DNA of 64,000 bases, taken from the NCBI RefSeq assembly GCF_009937955.1, contig NZ_AP018439.1, positions 3,534,001-3,598,000 of the forward strand, read 5' to 3'. Both the position numbers and the translations under genes were made by a program. This stretch comes from Undibacterium sp. KW1 (lineage in GTDB: Bacteria; Pseudomonadota; Gammaproteobacteria; Burkholderiales; Burkholderiaceae_D). Every line of letters begins with the position of its first letter. The stretch's first letter is position 1. The notes beneath the pieces are model-generated. The model ran no database searches and was not told the origin of the DNA. It saw only the letters and a list, made by a program, of their open reading frames with translations. Of this stretch, positions 27,238 through 36,478 are shown piece after piece.

Positions 27238-28830
27238 TTAGAGAAAGATTTTCCCGCTCAATCCGGTAATGATGCGCTGGCGCTGCAAAGCCTGCTCAGT
27301 TGCCGTATTGTCGCGGGTCGCATTGGCTGAGAAGTCAATCACGGTTGTCTGTTTATCCGGCACAGTTGTGCTATCAATGAGCTTACCGAACTCATAACTG
27401 GAGATGCTCAGATTGCGGTCATGACTTTTTTCCAGCCGCGCACTATTCAATTGATTTTTTTCAAATCCTAATTCGAGCTTGCTGCTCTCATGATCATCTA
27501 CTTTGAAGTAGCGATAATTCTGCGAGTTCTTGCTCTCGCCTAGCTCCGCTTTTTTGCCAGACTTCAATTCAAGGTGGAAAGCTGCGCTAAGGCTGGATTC
27601 CAGCTTCTGGCTGATTTTCCCACTCGACAACTGGCCTTCCTGCGTCGTCTTCTGGCTGGTCTGGAAATTGAAATAATCGCTCTCCTGCAAGCGCAAAGGA
27701 TTTGGCGTAGTTGTTTCCCCCGTGATCTTTGCGTCAAAATCTGCCAGTCCAGTTAGCAGGGAGCCCGCGCCGGCATCCCAGAACGATGGGGCCTTGGCAG
27801 GTGCCAGCGCTGAAAGATTGCCAGTATCATCTGTGGTATTGATTTTTTGTACGGCAGAAAATGCTTCCTTGTACTGCGCTATCAAGCCTTCATCTGCATG
27901 ACCACGCTTGGCAGCACTATCGATTTGCCCCAGGAATTGCTGGATAGCCTGCTCCCTTTGAGTCGCATTTCCCCTGAGACCTGCATTGTCGTGCTTGACA
28001 TCAATATCGATCACGCCACTGGGTGAGGTCAGTTTGAGCTGATGATGTGACTGATCTATCCTGAAATCGACTTGCCTGTCACCTGACTTGATATTCAATT
28101 CCAGCGAACTGATGACGGCAGTATCAAAGCCAGACAAAGCATTGAGGTTGATCTTCTGCTCGCCAAAATAACTTTGCGCCGCAGCCTCCAGGCCAGCCGC
28201 CAGTTTATCGAGCGCCTTGCTGTCGGTCTCGCTCAACTCTGCATCACTGCTGGCCTCTACGCTGAGGCCATTGCCATTGCTCTTGATGGACAGGCTGACC
28301 TTCTGCCCGGAAGCGAGTTTGACGCTCAGCCCAAGGCTTTGGTCGGGACGGTCACGCAAGTCACTCAAACTGACCTGCCCTGCTTCAGCCACAGCCTTGC
28401 TGCCTGCATCTGCATCCACGGAGGTGGTGATATATGCCTGCTTGACGTTAGCACCTGTCACATGCAGGCGTTCTATAAGCCCGCTAGCAAGACCATTGAA
28501 ACGCCCTGCTGTGGTCGTCGCTGAAACGGCATTTTGTTCAAGAAGATAACTGAAATGATCATCGCCCTTATTTTCCCACCATGCCGTAGGAGCCACAGTT
28601 GTGGATGCAGATGCAGATACAACAGCGGCCTGATTATAAGTCTGCCCTACCGTGCCACTAGCAGAGGAGCGTAGATTGACTTGATAAGAACTTGCAGGCG
28701 CGGATACTGATGTTGATGAAGGGGCTGATGAGGCAGGCGCAAGCTGAGGGTTCACATTCTGCGTCTGAATCTGTGCCTGACCAACGCCAGGGCTTACCAC
28801 CGTATTCAAACTGGTAGAGATAGTTGACAT
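27238..28830 (-). CDS. Unrecognised 530-residue protein
   Basis: I do not recognise this protein. The first 70 residues are rich in Ser, Ala, Thr, Val and Gln (low complexity). The rest is polar with alternating hydrophilic stretches, many charged and Asn/Ser residues, no signal peptide, no membrane helix and no cysteine. A WW pair near residue 84 and FSYLLEQN follow the low-complexity part. The overall look recalls flagellar or type III export-linked proteins found next to chemoreceptors, but no motif proves this. It converges on the chemoreceptor gene with 11 bp between stops. Confidence 0.7.
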   Translation of the reverse strand: MSTISTSLNTVVSPGVGQAQIQTQNVNPQLAPASSAPSSTSVSAPASSYQVNLRSSASGTVGQTYNQAAVVSASASTTVAPTAWWENKGDDHFSYLLEQNAVSATTTAGRFNGLASGLIERLHVTGANVKQAYITTSVDADAGSKAVAEAGQVSLSDLRDRPDQSLGLSVKLASGQKVSLSIKSNGNGLSVEASSDAELSETDSKALDKLAAGLEAAAQSYFGEQKINLNALSGFDTAVISSLELNIKSGDRQVDFRIDQSHHQLKLTSPSGVIDIDVKHDNAGLRGNATQREQAIQQFLGQIDSAAKRGHADEGLIAQYKEAFSAVQKINTTDDTGNLSALAPAKAPSFWDAGAGSLLTGLADFDAKITGETTTPNPLRLQESDYFNFQTSQKTTQEGQLSSGKISQKLESSLSAAFHLELKSGKKAELGESKNSQNYRYFKVDDHESSKLELGFEKNQLNSARLEKSHDRNLSISSYEFGKLIDSTTVPDKQTTVIDFSANATRDNTATEQALQRQRIITGLSGKIFL

Positions 28831-28950
28831 GGCTTGCTTACGTCCTTGAAATAAATCCTTGCTTAATTTTCAATTGATTATCGACAATGTTCATTATTTC
28901 TTTAGCAAACATGTATGAAAAATCAGGAAAATTCATATTGCCTTGCACAT

Positions 28951-28976
28951 AAAAAAAGAGATGCCAGGGCATCTCT
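28951..28976 (-). terminator. Terminator of the TonB-C domain gene
   Basis: On the minus strand AGAGATGC pairs with GCATCTCT around a four-base loop and ends in seven T. Confidence 0.85.
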
Positions 28977-29013
28977 CTTGTTTTACCAGATGATCAGCAA
29001 GCAGCATGCCTGA

Positions 29014-29349
29014 TCAGGAAAGGCTCCAGACATATTCCAGCTTGGTCCAGGCTTGTTGTGGCTTGCCATCTTTAGCACCTGGTTTGAATTTGCAGGAAGA
29101 ATAAATTTTCTGTGTTGCCTTGTCCAAAGCCTTGGAACCACTGGATTTCTCTACTTTGGAATCAACTACCGCGCCGTCAGGGCCAATCAGAACGGACAAT
29201 ACGACGGTGCCGGTTTCTTCATTCATCAGGGCCGATTTTGGATAAACTGGTTTTTCGCAAGTTTGCTTATCGACAGCAGGAGCAACTTCACTGGCAAATG
29301 CGGAGAAAGAAGAAACAAGGATGGCGGTAGCGAGAAGTAATTTTTTCAT
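29014..29349 (-). CDS. Secreted TonB C-terminal domain protein without membrane anchor
   Basis: A 111-residue protein with a cleavable signal peptide (ends near SAFASEV), then a TonB_C-type domain: CEKPVYPKSALMNEETGTVVLSVLIGPDGAVVDSKV... and the closing FKPG. It lacks the usual inner-membrane helix and Pro-rich spacer of TonB, so it should be a free periplasmic protein. Two cysteines (C30 and the later SSCKF) may form a disulfide. Function unknown; such proteins are common in betaproteobacteria. Confidence 0.82.
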   Translation of the reverse strand: MKKLLLATAILVSSFSAFASEVAPAVDKQTCEKPVYPKSALMNEETGTVVLSVLIGPDGAVVDSKVEKSSGSKALDKATQKIYSSCKFKPGAKDGKPQQAWTKLEYVWSLS

Positions 29350-29657
29350 GGGAGTAAAGTGAGGAACAAGATTCAGGGAAAGTTTGATATTGCCACATGG
29401 AAACAGGTGCGTATTTTACTGCACATTTTTTCCGCAGTGCAATATTTTCCTGAGGAAATTCACAGCGAGAATGTTAAAGATTGTGCCTGCTTACTACCTG
29501 AAATTATTCCCTTTGCGCTATGGCAATACTCGTTAAGAATTGTCGCTTCCATACATAGCGACTTTGCTTTTACGCCATATCTCCACTAGTCTTAAATCAG
29601 ACATCTAGCTGCCAAGAAAGCTGATGATAAAAATGGAAAGTTTTAAGGAGACAAGCC
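29350..29657. other. 308-bp divergent intergenic region
   Basis: AT-rich gap between divergent genes. One short dyad, TTTCC-TGA-GGAAA at 29446-29458, is present; otherwise nothing identifiable. The ribosome site TAAGGAGAC precedes the next gene. Confidence 0.4.
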
Positions 29658-30110
29658 ATGAAAATTCTCAAATTACTGGTGGCATTGCTACTGGCAGCTC
29701 AATGCCAATTTGTCATGGCCGACGACAATCCTGCCGATGCGATTGCCATGGTAGAAAAGGGCCTGGCCTATATGCAAAAGAATGGCAAGGATGCCCTGGT
29801 ACAGGAAATCAATAATAAAACTCCCGACTTCATCAATGGCTCGATTTACCTGTATGTACGCGGTCTTGACGGCATCGTCATTGCCCACCCTATCAACCCC
29901 AAACTGATAGGCAAGAACATGCTGGATTTGCCAGATGCCGATGGTAAATACTATCGCAAGGAGATCATTGCACTAGCCAAGAGCAAGGGCAAAGGCTGGG
30001 TAGATTACCGCTACAATAATCCTGTCAGCAAGCAGATAGAAAACAAGACCACCTATATTTTCCGCAGTAATGATGTGATACTTGAAGCTGGTATATATAA
30101 AGGGAAGTAG
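29658..30110 (+). CDS. Periplasmic single-Cache domain protein
   Basis: A 150-residue protein with a signal peptide (MKILKLLVALLLAAQCQFVMA) and one Cache domain: AMVEKGLAYMQKNGKDALVQEIN, IYLYVRGLDGIVIAHPINPKLIGKN, and GWVDYRYNNPVSKQIENK. Its body resembles the sensor part of Cache chemoreceptors such as the one at 25619, but there is no membrane helix or signalling domain, so it must act as a stand-alone periplasmic ligand binder or partner. An AAGGAG ribosome site lies at normal distance. Confidence 0.85.
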   Translation: MKILKLLVALLLAAQCQFVMADDNPADAIAMVEKGLAYMQKNGKDALVQEINNKTPDFINGSIYLYVRGLDGIVIAHPINPKLIGKNMLDLPDADGKYYRKEIIALAKSKGKGWVDYRYNNPVSKQIENKTTYIFRSNDVILEAGIYKGK

Positions 30111-30137
30111 CTTTTTAGGTCTTTGGGCCCACGACAG

Positions 30138-30165
30138 GGTATCGATGTTCTCGATACCTTTTTTT
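30138..30165 (+). terminator. Terminator of the Cache protein gene
   Basis: GGTATCGA pairs with TCGATACC around TGTTC, followed by seven T. The inverted-repeat element begins at the very next base. Confidence 0.9.
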
Positions 30166-30270
30166 ATAGGACTTACGCAAAATTGTCCCAACAAGGCGTA
30201 GCGACGAAGACAGTACTTCAGTACGGCTAGGAGCTGCAACGCAGTTGGGACGGTTTTGCGTAAGTCCTAT
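30166..30270. mobile_element. 105-bp inverted-repeat element, MITE-like
   Basis: The ends are perfect 17-base inverted repeats (ATAGGACTTACGCAAAA and complement), extending to 25 of 27 matches with TCCCAAC. The interior has a smaller hairpin (CAGTACTTCAGTAC). It encodes nothing. It abuts the T run of the preceding terminator. GGACTTACGCA ends are seen on non-autonomous repeats in several proteobacteria; the mobile nature is inferred. Confidence 0.65.
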
Positions 30271-30493
30271 TTTATTTTCTGTGGCTGGCAGAATACCTGC
30301 AATACGCTGAATTTATATCTTTTCAAACACTTTGTGCGACATCGCACAGACGCATAAATTTCTATCAAGTAGTTTCTGTCCAGACATCAAGACAGATAAT
30401 TTTCTTGCATGCGCAAGAGATTTATAGCAAAACGGTCAGCAATTTTTTCCTTGGCTGTCTTCATTTTTTGAAAAGTTTATAAGGAGCCAGCTC
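30271..30493. other. Non-coding leader before the REC-GGDEF-EAL gene
   Basis: AT-rich, no terminator or clear promoter hexamers recognised. An AAGGAG ribosome site at the end serves the ATG at 30494. Confidence 0.4.
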
Positions 30494-32617
30494 ATGGCCA
30501 AGCGAATTCTTATCGTCACAAATATTGTTACCGATGCCCTGGCACTTCAGGACGCGTTGCGCAAAGCCCACGACGGTCCATACGAAACCCAGTTCGCCAG
30601 CAGCTTGTCTAATGCACTCGAACAAATACAACAAAAGCGTGTAGACGCAATTCTGGCTGATCTGTCTTTACCGGATAGCGAAGGCATTGCGACTTTCGAG
30701 GCCTTGTTTGCAGTTGCCTCCAAAATCCCCATACTCACACTCTGCGATGTTGATGACAGCCTGGCAGTCGAAGCGGTAGGACTGGGCGCGCAAGGCTATC
30801 TGACCAAGGGTCACTTCTCCAGTTATCTCGTGCCCCAGTCCTTGCGCAACATCATCCAGCGCAAAGCGGTTGAAGAAGCTGCTTATTTAGAAAAAGCAAG
30901 AGCAGAAATCACACTCAACTCTATCAGTGATGCGGTCATCGGCACGGACATGGCAGGTAATGTCGATTACCTCAACGTCGCCGCCGAGCACATGACGCTG
31001 TGGAAACGTGAAGAAGCACAAGGCCAGTCCATCAATCTTGTCATGCCTCTCATTCATAGCGAAAATAAACAAGCCAAGGCCAATCCCGTCATGCAGGTAT
31101 TGCGACAGGATAAAGCCACAACCTTAACCCCAGGAACGATATTACTCAGACGTGATGGCAGCGAAGTGGCAATTGAGGATTCGACGGCTCCCATCCACGA
31201 TTCTGATGGCAATATCGCTGGTGCAGTCATGGTATTTCATGACATTACGGCGACCCAGGCCATGGCAGTCAAAATGGCACATCTGGCGCAGCATGACTTC
31301 CTGACCAACCTGCCCAACCGCGCACTGCTTAATGACCGCATTGCTCAGGCAATCGGTCTGGCAAAACGCCGAGAAACACATCTGGCCATACTTTTTCTGG
31401 ATCTGGATAATTTCAAGCATATTAATGACTCCCTGGGCCACGCCATCGGTGACATGTTATTGAAATCGGTCACCGAGCGGTTATGTGCTTGTGTGCGCAG
31501 TTCAGACACTGTGAGCCGCCAGGGCGGCGACGAATTCGTGATCCTGGTGACAGATGACAAGTCTGCCGAAAATGCTGCCTTTACCGCCGAGAAGTTATTA
31601 AAATCGCTGGCGACGCCTCACAGCATCAACAAGCATGAGCTGTATGTCACTACCAGCATAGGCATCAGTTCTTACCCTGCTGATGGTACAGATGCAGAGA
31701 CTCTCATCAAGAATGCGGATACGGCCATGTATCAGGCCAAAGAAAGGGGGCGCAATAACTTCCAGTTCTTTAAACCGGAAATGAATGTGCGCGCAGTGGA
31801 ACGGCAAGTCATAGAAGCAAATTTGCGACTGGCTCTGATACGCAATGAGTTCTCGCTACACTATCAACCCAAGATCAATCTCGAAAGTGGCGTCATCACT
31901 GGTGCAGAAGCCTTGCTACGCTGGTCGCATCCACAATGGGGCATGGTACCGCCAATACGATTCATCGGTATAGCAGAAGACTGTGGCGTCATCATACCGA
32001 TAGGCCGCTGGGTCTTGCGTGAAGCTTGTGCACAAACCAAACAATGGCAAGACGCGGGACTAACAATAGCGGCGATTTCAGTGAATATTTCTGCAGTTGA
32101 ATTTCGTCGTCAGGATTTTGTGGAAGGCGTGCGGACGATACTTGAGGAGACTGGCTTGTCACCGAATTGCCTGCAACTGGAAATTACCGAAAGCGTCCTG
32201 ATGCATAATGCCGAGACCAGTGTCGCCATCCTCCAGCAACTGAAAGACATGGGCATACAACTGGCCATTGATGATTTTGGCACGGGTTATTCCAGCCTGA
32301 GTTATCTGAATCAATTCCCGATTGATGTATTGAAAATTGACCAGTCATTTGTAAACGACATAGGGACTTCCAAAACCGATGGCGATGGCGATGGCGTCAT
32401 CGTCAGTGCTGTCATTGCGATGGGGAATAGCCTGAATCAAAAAGTGATAGCAGAAGGCATAGAAAAGCACGGTCAACTTTCTTTTCTAAAAGCACAGCAT
32501 TGTGAAGAAGGACAAGGTTATATTTTCAGCCGGCCACTGGCGGCAGAACAATTTGCAAAATTACTGCGCCTCGGTGTAACGCCACATGCGCCGATTCCCG
32601 TTCTGATGCCGGATTGA
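30494..32617 (+). CDS. REC-PAS-GGDEF-EAL c-di-GMP protein
   Basis: A 707-residue soluble protein. Receiver domain (about 4-118) with D56 in LADLSLPD and K105 (LTKG), PAS (about 135-255), GGDEF (motif 344-348, intact, with I-site RSSD at 335-338 and metal site FLDLDNF) and EAL (EALLRW at 472-477, later NISAVEFR and DDFGTGYSS). Both enzymatic motifs look complete, so it could make or degrade c-di-GMP. Odd point: the receiver lacks the usual N-terminal acidic pair (VTNIVTD in place of VDDE), which should impair Mg-dependent phosphorylation. Monocistronic as far as can be seen. Confidence 0.92.
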   Translation: MAKRILIVTNIVTDALALQDALRKAHDGPYETQFASSLSNALEQIQQKRVDAILADLSLPDSEGIATFEALFAVASKIPILTLCDVDDSLAVEAVGLGAQGYLTKGHFSSYLVPQSLRNIIQRKAVEEAAYLEKARAEITLNSISDAVIGTDMAGNVDYLNVAAEHMTLWKREEAQGQSINLVMPLIHSENKQAKANPVMQVLRQDKATTLTPGTILLRRDGSEVAIEDSTAPIHDSDGNIAGAVMVFHDITATQAMAVKMAHLAQHDFLTNLPNRALLNDRIAQAIGLAKRRETHLAILFLDLDNFKHINDSLGHAIGDMLLKSVTERLCACVRSSDTVSRQGGDEFVILVTDDKSAENAAFTAEKLLKSLATPHSINKHELYVTTSIGISSYPADGTDAETLIKNADTAMYQAKERGRNNFQFFKPEMNVRAVERQVIEANLRLALIRNEFSLHYQPKINLESGVITGAEALLRWSHPQWGMVPPIRFIGIAEDCGVIIPIGRWVLREACAQTKQWQDAGLTIAAISVNISAVEFRRQDFVEGVRTILEETGLSPNCLQLEITESVLMHNAETSVAILQQLKDMGIQLAIDDFGTGYSSLSYLNQFPIDVLKIDQSFVNDIGTSKTDGDGDGVIVSAVIAMGNSLNQKVIAEGIEKHGQLSFLKAQHCEEGQGYIFSRPLAAEQFAKLLRLGVTPHAPIPVLMPD

Positions 32618-32674
32618 ACTGCAAACAATATTCTCAGAATTATTTACTGAACCTATTGCCTGGCCTGATATAAA

Positions 32675-32959
32675 GTGAGGCATATAAAATTCGACAATAG
32701 CCTGGAGTATGTATTGAAAATTTATGGTTACAAGTGCACAGAACTGGCACCGGAGGAGATAGTTCCTGATGAATTGGCTGAAATCACCCTGCTCGCCTCT
32801 GCTCAAGAACTACGAAAGATAGCGAGATTCATGCTTTCGGCCGCAGATGACATGGAATGCAAAGACACGAAATGGGAACACAGACATCTATCAGACGTCG
32901 ATAAGAGTTTTGACAACTCACCACACTTCGTCGTGTACAACTCAAATACCCTTGCTTGA
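32675..32959 (+). CDS. Small hypothetical protein (94 residues)
   Basis: Not recognised. The frame opens with a GTG, has no good ribosome site, and encodes an acidic protein with a helical middle (LLASAQELRKIARFMLSAADDMECKD) and a WEHRH segment. This middle part resembles small immunity-like or accessory proteins, but that is weak. The strong terminator directly after it supports a real gene. Confidence 0.55.
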   Translation: MRHIKFDNSLEYVLKIYGYKCTELAPEEIVPDELAEITLLASAQELRKIARFMLSAADDMECKDTKWEHRHLSDVDKSFDNSPHFVVYNSNTLA

Positions 32960-32966
32960 GATGCAT

Positions 32967-32997
32967 AAAAAAACGGACATGCTTGCATGTCCGTTTT
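32967..32997. terminator. Bidirectional terminator
   Basis: AAACGGACATGC and its exact complement around TT, with A and T runs on the two sides, serving the small gene and gcvP. Confidence 0.88.
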
Positions 32998-33022
32998 CAT
33001 TTATAGCACAGCAAGCAAGGCC

Positions 33023-35911
33023 TTATTCGTAATCGCTGACTGGGATGCAAGAGCAGAACAGATTGCGGTCACCGTAAACATTGTCCGCGCGGCCAACCGG
33101 CGCAAAGTATTTATTCTTGCGCAGGGAAGCCACAGGGTAAGCAGCCACTTCACGGCTGTAAGCATGTGACCAGTCATTGGCAATCAGTACTTCCGCTGTA
33201 TGTGGTGCATGTTTCAGCGGATTGTCCTTGGCATCAAACTCACCACTGGCTACCTTGGCGATTTCTTCGCGTATGCTGATCATGGCATCGATGAAGCGAT
33301 CAAGTTCAGCCTGGGATTCGCTTTCTGTCGGCTCTATCATCAAGGTACCAGGCACAGGGAAGCTCATGGTCGGTGCGTGGAAACCAAAGTCGATGAGGCG
33401 CTTGGCCACGTCTTCATTGGAAATGCCGGTGGCATCAGTCAATGGACGCAGATCCAGAATGCACTCATGCGCAACCAGGCCATCATGACCGCTGTACAGT
33501 ACAGGGTAATGCGGGGCCAGGCGTTTGGCGATGTAGTTCGCAGCCAGGATCGCTGTTTCTGTTGCGGCCTTCAAGCCTTCTGCACCCATCATGGCGATGT
33601 ACATCCATGAGATAGGCAAGATGCTGGCAGACCCAAATGGGGCAGCGCTGACGGCAGAGATACCGCTTTCACCACGAACATAGCCTGTCGATTTCTGGTT
33701 AGGCAAGAACTTCGCCAGATGCGCACCAACAGCAACCGGGCCTACGCCTGGGCCGCCACCGCCGTGAGGGATACAGAAAGTCTTGTGCAGGTTCAGATGG
33801 CTGACATCACCACCAAACTTGCCTGGTGCTGCTACACCGACCAGCGCATTCATGTTCGCGCCATCGACATACACCTGACCACCGTGGCTATGCACGATTT
33901 CACACAGTTGTTGTATGCCTTCTTCAAACACACCATGCGTGGATGGATAAGTCACCATCGCTGCTGCCAGGTTGGCGCTGTGTTTTTCTGCCTTGGCTTG
34001 CAGGTCAGCCAGATCAACGTTGCCCTTGTCATCGCAAGCAACCACAACCACGTCCATGCCTACCATGCTAGCGGATGCTGGATTGGTGCCGTGTGCAGAA
34101 GATGGGATCAGGCAGATATTGCGATGTGCTTCGCCACGGGATGCGTGGTAAGCCTGGATCACCAGCAAGCCTGCGTATTCACCTTGCGAGCCGGCATTCG
34201 GTTGCAGGGATACGGCGTCGTAGCCAGTTGCTGCGCACAACATGGCTTCGAGTTGAGAGATCATTTCGCGGTAACCGATGGTCTGGTCGTTTGGTGCGAA
34301 AGGATGGATGTTGGAAAACTCTGGCCAGGTCACAGGGATCATTTCGCTGGTGGCATTGAGCTTCATCGTGCATGAACCCAGCGGTATCATGGTGCGGTCC
34401 AGCGCCAGATCTTTGTCAGCGAGGCTGCGCAGGTAACGCAGCATTTCATGTTCTGCGTGATAGCGGTTGAAGGTTGGGTGCGTCAGATAAGTCGTGCCAC
34501 GTGTCAGCGCCGCAGGATAGGCATCATTGACGCCTGCTTCTATCGCCGCAAAATCAGGCGCCGTAGTAACGCCGCTTGCCTTGGCAAAAATCGCCCACAG
34601 GGCCTCAACATCGGCACGTGTCACTGTTTCATCCAGAGAAACGCCGACCTGTGTTGCGCTGATCTGGCGCAGGTTGTAGCCAGCAGCTTCAGCAGCCTGA
34701 TGGTATGCCGCCGCATTGGCGACATTGACTGTCAGAGTGTCAAAATAAGTGGTGTTCGCGATAGTCAGACCTTGTTGCTTGAGGCCGCCAGCCAGAACAC
34801 CAGTCAGACGGTGTACGCGCAAGGCGATTTGACGCAAGCCTGCAGGGCCGTGATAAACAGCATACATGGAAGCAATCACTGCCAGCAACACCTGGGCGGT
34901 ACAGATATTCGATGTGGCTTTTTCGCGGCGAATATGTTGTTCGCGTGTTTGCAGGGCCAGGCGATAAGCCTTGTTACCTTGCGCATCAATCGTCACGCCA
35001 ACCAGACGACCTGGCATGCTGCGTTTGAATGCATCGCGTGTACCCATATAACCCGCGTGCGGGCCACCAAAGCCCAGCGGTACGCCAAAACGCTGGCTGT
35101 TACCAACAACAACGTCAGCACCCCACTCGCCTGGGGAAGCGATCAGTGTCAGTGCCAGCAAATCAGCAGCAGCGATAACCATAGCGCCCTTGGCATGCAA
35201 GGCAGCTGCGTATTCGCGGTAATCGACGATGGAACCGTCAACGCCTGGGTATTGCAACAAGACGCCGAAGCAATCATTGTCCAGCGCTTCATTGCCAGCA
35301 CAGGTGCGTACTTCTATACCCAGCGGCTTGGCGCGGGTTTCGATGATTTCGCGTGTTTGTGGCAAGACATCGGCAGCGACATAAAACACATTCGATTTGG
35401 ATTTGCCTACGCGCTGTATCAGCGTCATGGCTTCAGCCGCAGCCGTGCCTTCGTCGAGCATCGAGGCATTGGCGATGTCCATGCCAGTCAGGTCAGTGAT
35501 GACTTGCTGGAAGTTCAAAATGGCTTCCAGACGGCCCTGGGAAATCTCTGGCTGGTATGGTGTGTAAGCCGTGTACCAGGCAGGGTTTTCGAAAATATTG
35601 CGCAGTATGACGCCCGGCGTATGCGTATTGTAATAACCCTGACCGATCAAAGACTTCAGTACACGGTTTTTTGACGCCAATGCCTTCAATGTGGCCAGTG
35701 CTTCCTGTTCAGACTTGGCTTCTGTGAATTGCGCCAGTGGCAGCACATCGTGACGGCGGATATTGGCCGGGACGATGGCATCAATCAGAGCTGTGCGGTC
35801 AGCATAGCCCAGGGTTTTCAACATGGCGGCTTGTTCTGCGTCAGAAGGGCCGATATGGCGAGCGATGAAAGCGTCGTGCGCTTCCAGTTGGATCAGTGAA
35901 GGACGGGTCAT
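33023..35911 (-). CDS. gcvP: Glycine dehydrogenase (P protein) GcvP
   Basis: A 962-residue single-chain P protein. It decarboxylates glycine using pyridoxal phosphate and passes the aminomethyl group to the lipoyl arm of GcvH. The N-half has [10 protein letters not shown]; the PLP lysine lies in [16 protein letters not shown], followed by the glycine-rich loop. The length matches the one-chain type. Last gene of gcvT-gcvH-gcvP, 120 nt after gcvH. Long opposite-strand frames inside it are shadows. Confidence 0.97.
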   Translation of the reverse strand: MTRPSLIQLEAHDAFIARHIGPSDAEQAAMLKTLGYADRTALIDAIVPANIRRHDVLPLAQFTEAKSEQEALATLKALASKNRVLKSLIGQGYYNTHTPGVILRNIFENPAWYTAYTPYQPEISQGRLEAILNFQQVITDLTGMDIANASMLDEGTAAAEAMTLIQRVGKSKSNVFYVAADVLPQTREIIETRAKPLGIEVRTCAGNEALDNDCFGVLLQYPGVDGSIVDYREYAAALHAKGAMVIAAADLLALTLIASPGEWGADVVVGNSQRFGVPLGFGGPHAGYMGTRDAFKRSMPGRLVGVTIDAQGNKAYRLALQTREQHIRREKATSNICTAQVLLAVIASMYAVYHGPAGLRQIALRVHRLTGVLAGGLKQQGLTIANTTYFDTLTVNVANAAAYHQAAEAAGYNLRQISATQVGVSLDETVTRADVEALWAIFAKASGVTTAPDFAAIEAGVNDAYPAALTRGTTYLTHPTFNRYHAEHEMLRYLRSLADKDLALDRTMIPLGSCTMKLNATSEMIPVTWPEFSNIHPFAPNDQTIGYREMISQLEAMLCAATGYDAVSLQPNAGSQGEYAGLLVIQAYHASRGEAHRNICLIPSSAHGTNPASASMVGMDVVVVACDDKGNVDLADLQAKAEKHSANLAAAMVTYPSTHGVFEEGIQQLCEIVHSHGGQVYVDGANMNALVGVAAPGKFGGDVSHLNLHKTFCIPHGGGGPGVGPVAVGAHLAKFLPNQKSTGYVRGESGISAVSAAPFGSASILPISWMYIAMMGAEGLKAATETAILAANYIAKRLAPHYPVLYSGHDGLVAHECILDLRPLTDATGISNEDVAKRLIDFGFHAPTMSFPVPGTLMIEPTESESQAELDRFIDAMISIREEIAKVASGEFDAKDNPLKHAPHTAEVLIANDWSHAYSREVAAYPVASLRKNKYFAPVGRADNVYGDRNLFCSCIPVSDYE

Positions 35912-35988
35912 GGTATATGGGGTACAGAAGAGTAACGTGGAATATCAGGTGTAGCTATGCGGGGCAAACCGCATTCAGGCAAATCCAT

Positions 35989-36024
35989 ATTAAAAGAGGC
36001 AGCAACAAGGCCACCTCTTTTAAT
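35989..36024 (-). terminator. Hairpin between gcvH and gcvP
   Basis: An 11-bp perfect stem (ATTAAAAGAGG with complement) around a 14-base loop. The T-rich second arm may cause partial termination, lowering gcvP relative to gcvH, or protect the gcvTH message. Confidence 0.45.
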
Positions 36025-36031
36025 TACATCA

Positions 36032-36409
36032 TCAAGCGATGTTCTTGGCGTAAGCTTCGGCAGTCAACAAAGCATCGACATCAGCAATATTTGCTGGTTT
36101 CAGTTTGAACAGCCATGCAGAAAAAGCATCAGCATTGATGGACTCAGGTGCATCTGCCAGTTCTTCATTGATGGCGACAACTTCACCAGTCACTGGTGCA
36201 TAGATATCGCCCGCTGCCTTGACGGATTCAACCACTGCGCAATCCTTGCCAGCTTCAAGTGCTGTGCCAATTTTAGGCAAGTCAACGAAAACGATATCGC
36301 CCAAAGCATCTTGAGCGAACTCAGTAATGCCGACAGTGATCGTGCCGTCTGCTTCAGTGCGTACCCATTCGTGGGATGTCGTGTATTTCAGGTCTGCTGG
36401 TACGTTCAT
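36032..36409 (-). CDS. gcvH: Glycine cleavage system H protein GcvH
   Basis: A 125-residue lipoyl carrier starting [15 protein letters not shown]. The lipoylated lysine lies in [15 protein letters not shown] (about residue 62). The ATG at 36409 has a GGAG site upstream; the frame extends four residues to 36421. It shuttles the aminomethyl group between GcvP and GcvT. Confidence 0.96.
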   Translation of the reverse strand: MNVPADLKYTTSHEWVRTEADGTITVGITEFAQDALGDIVFVDLPKIGTALEAGKDCAVVESVKAAGDIYAPVTGEVVAINEELADAPESINADAFSAWLFKLKPANIADVDALLTAEAYAKNIA

Positions 36410-36478
36410 GATGGGCTCCAAATAAAGAAATTGTTTAAATACTAGTCTTTTTTAATCGGTTCAAACTGCGGGCAAAAA

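Noticed and set aside
34448..35674. 408-residue frame opposite gcvP
   Set aside because: Lies wholly inside the highly conserved gcvP on the other strand; its product is Cys/His-rich and unlike any protein, a typical shadow frame.
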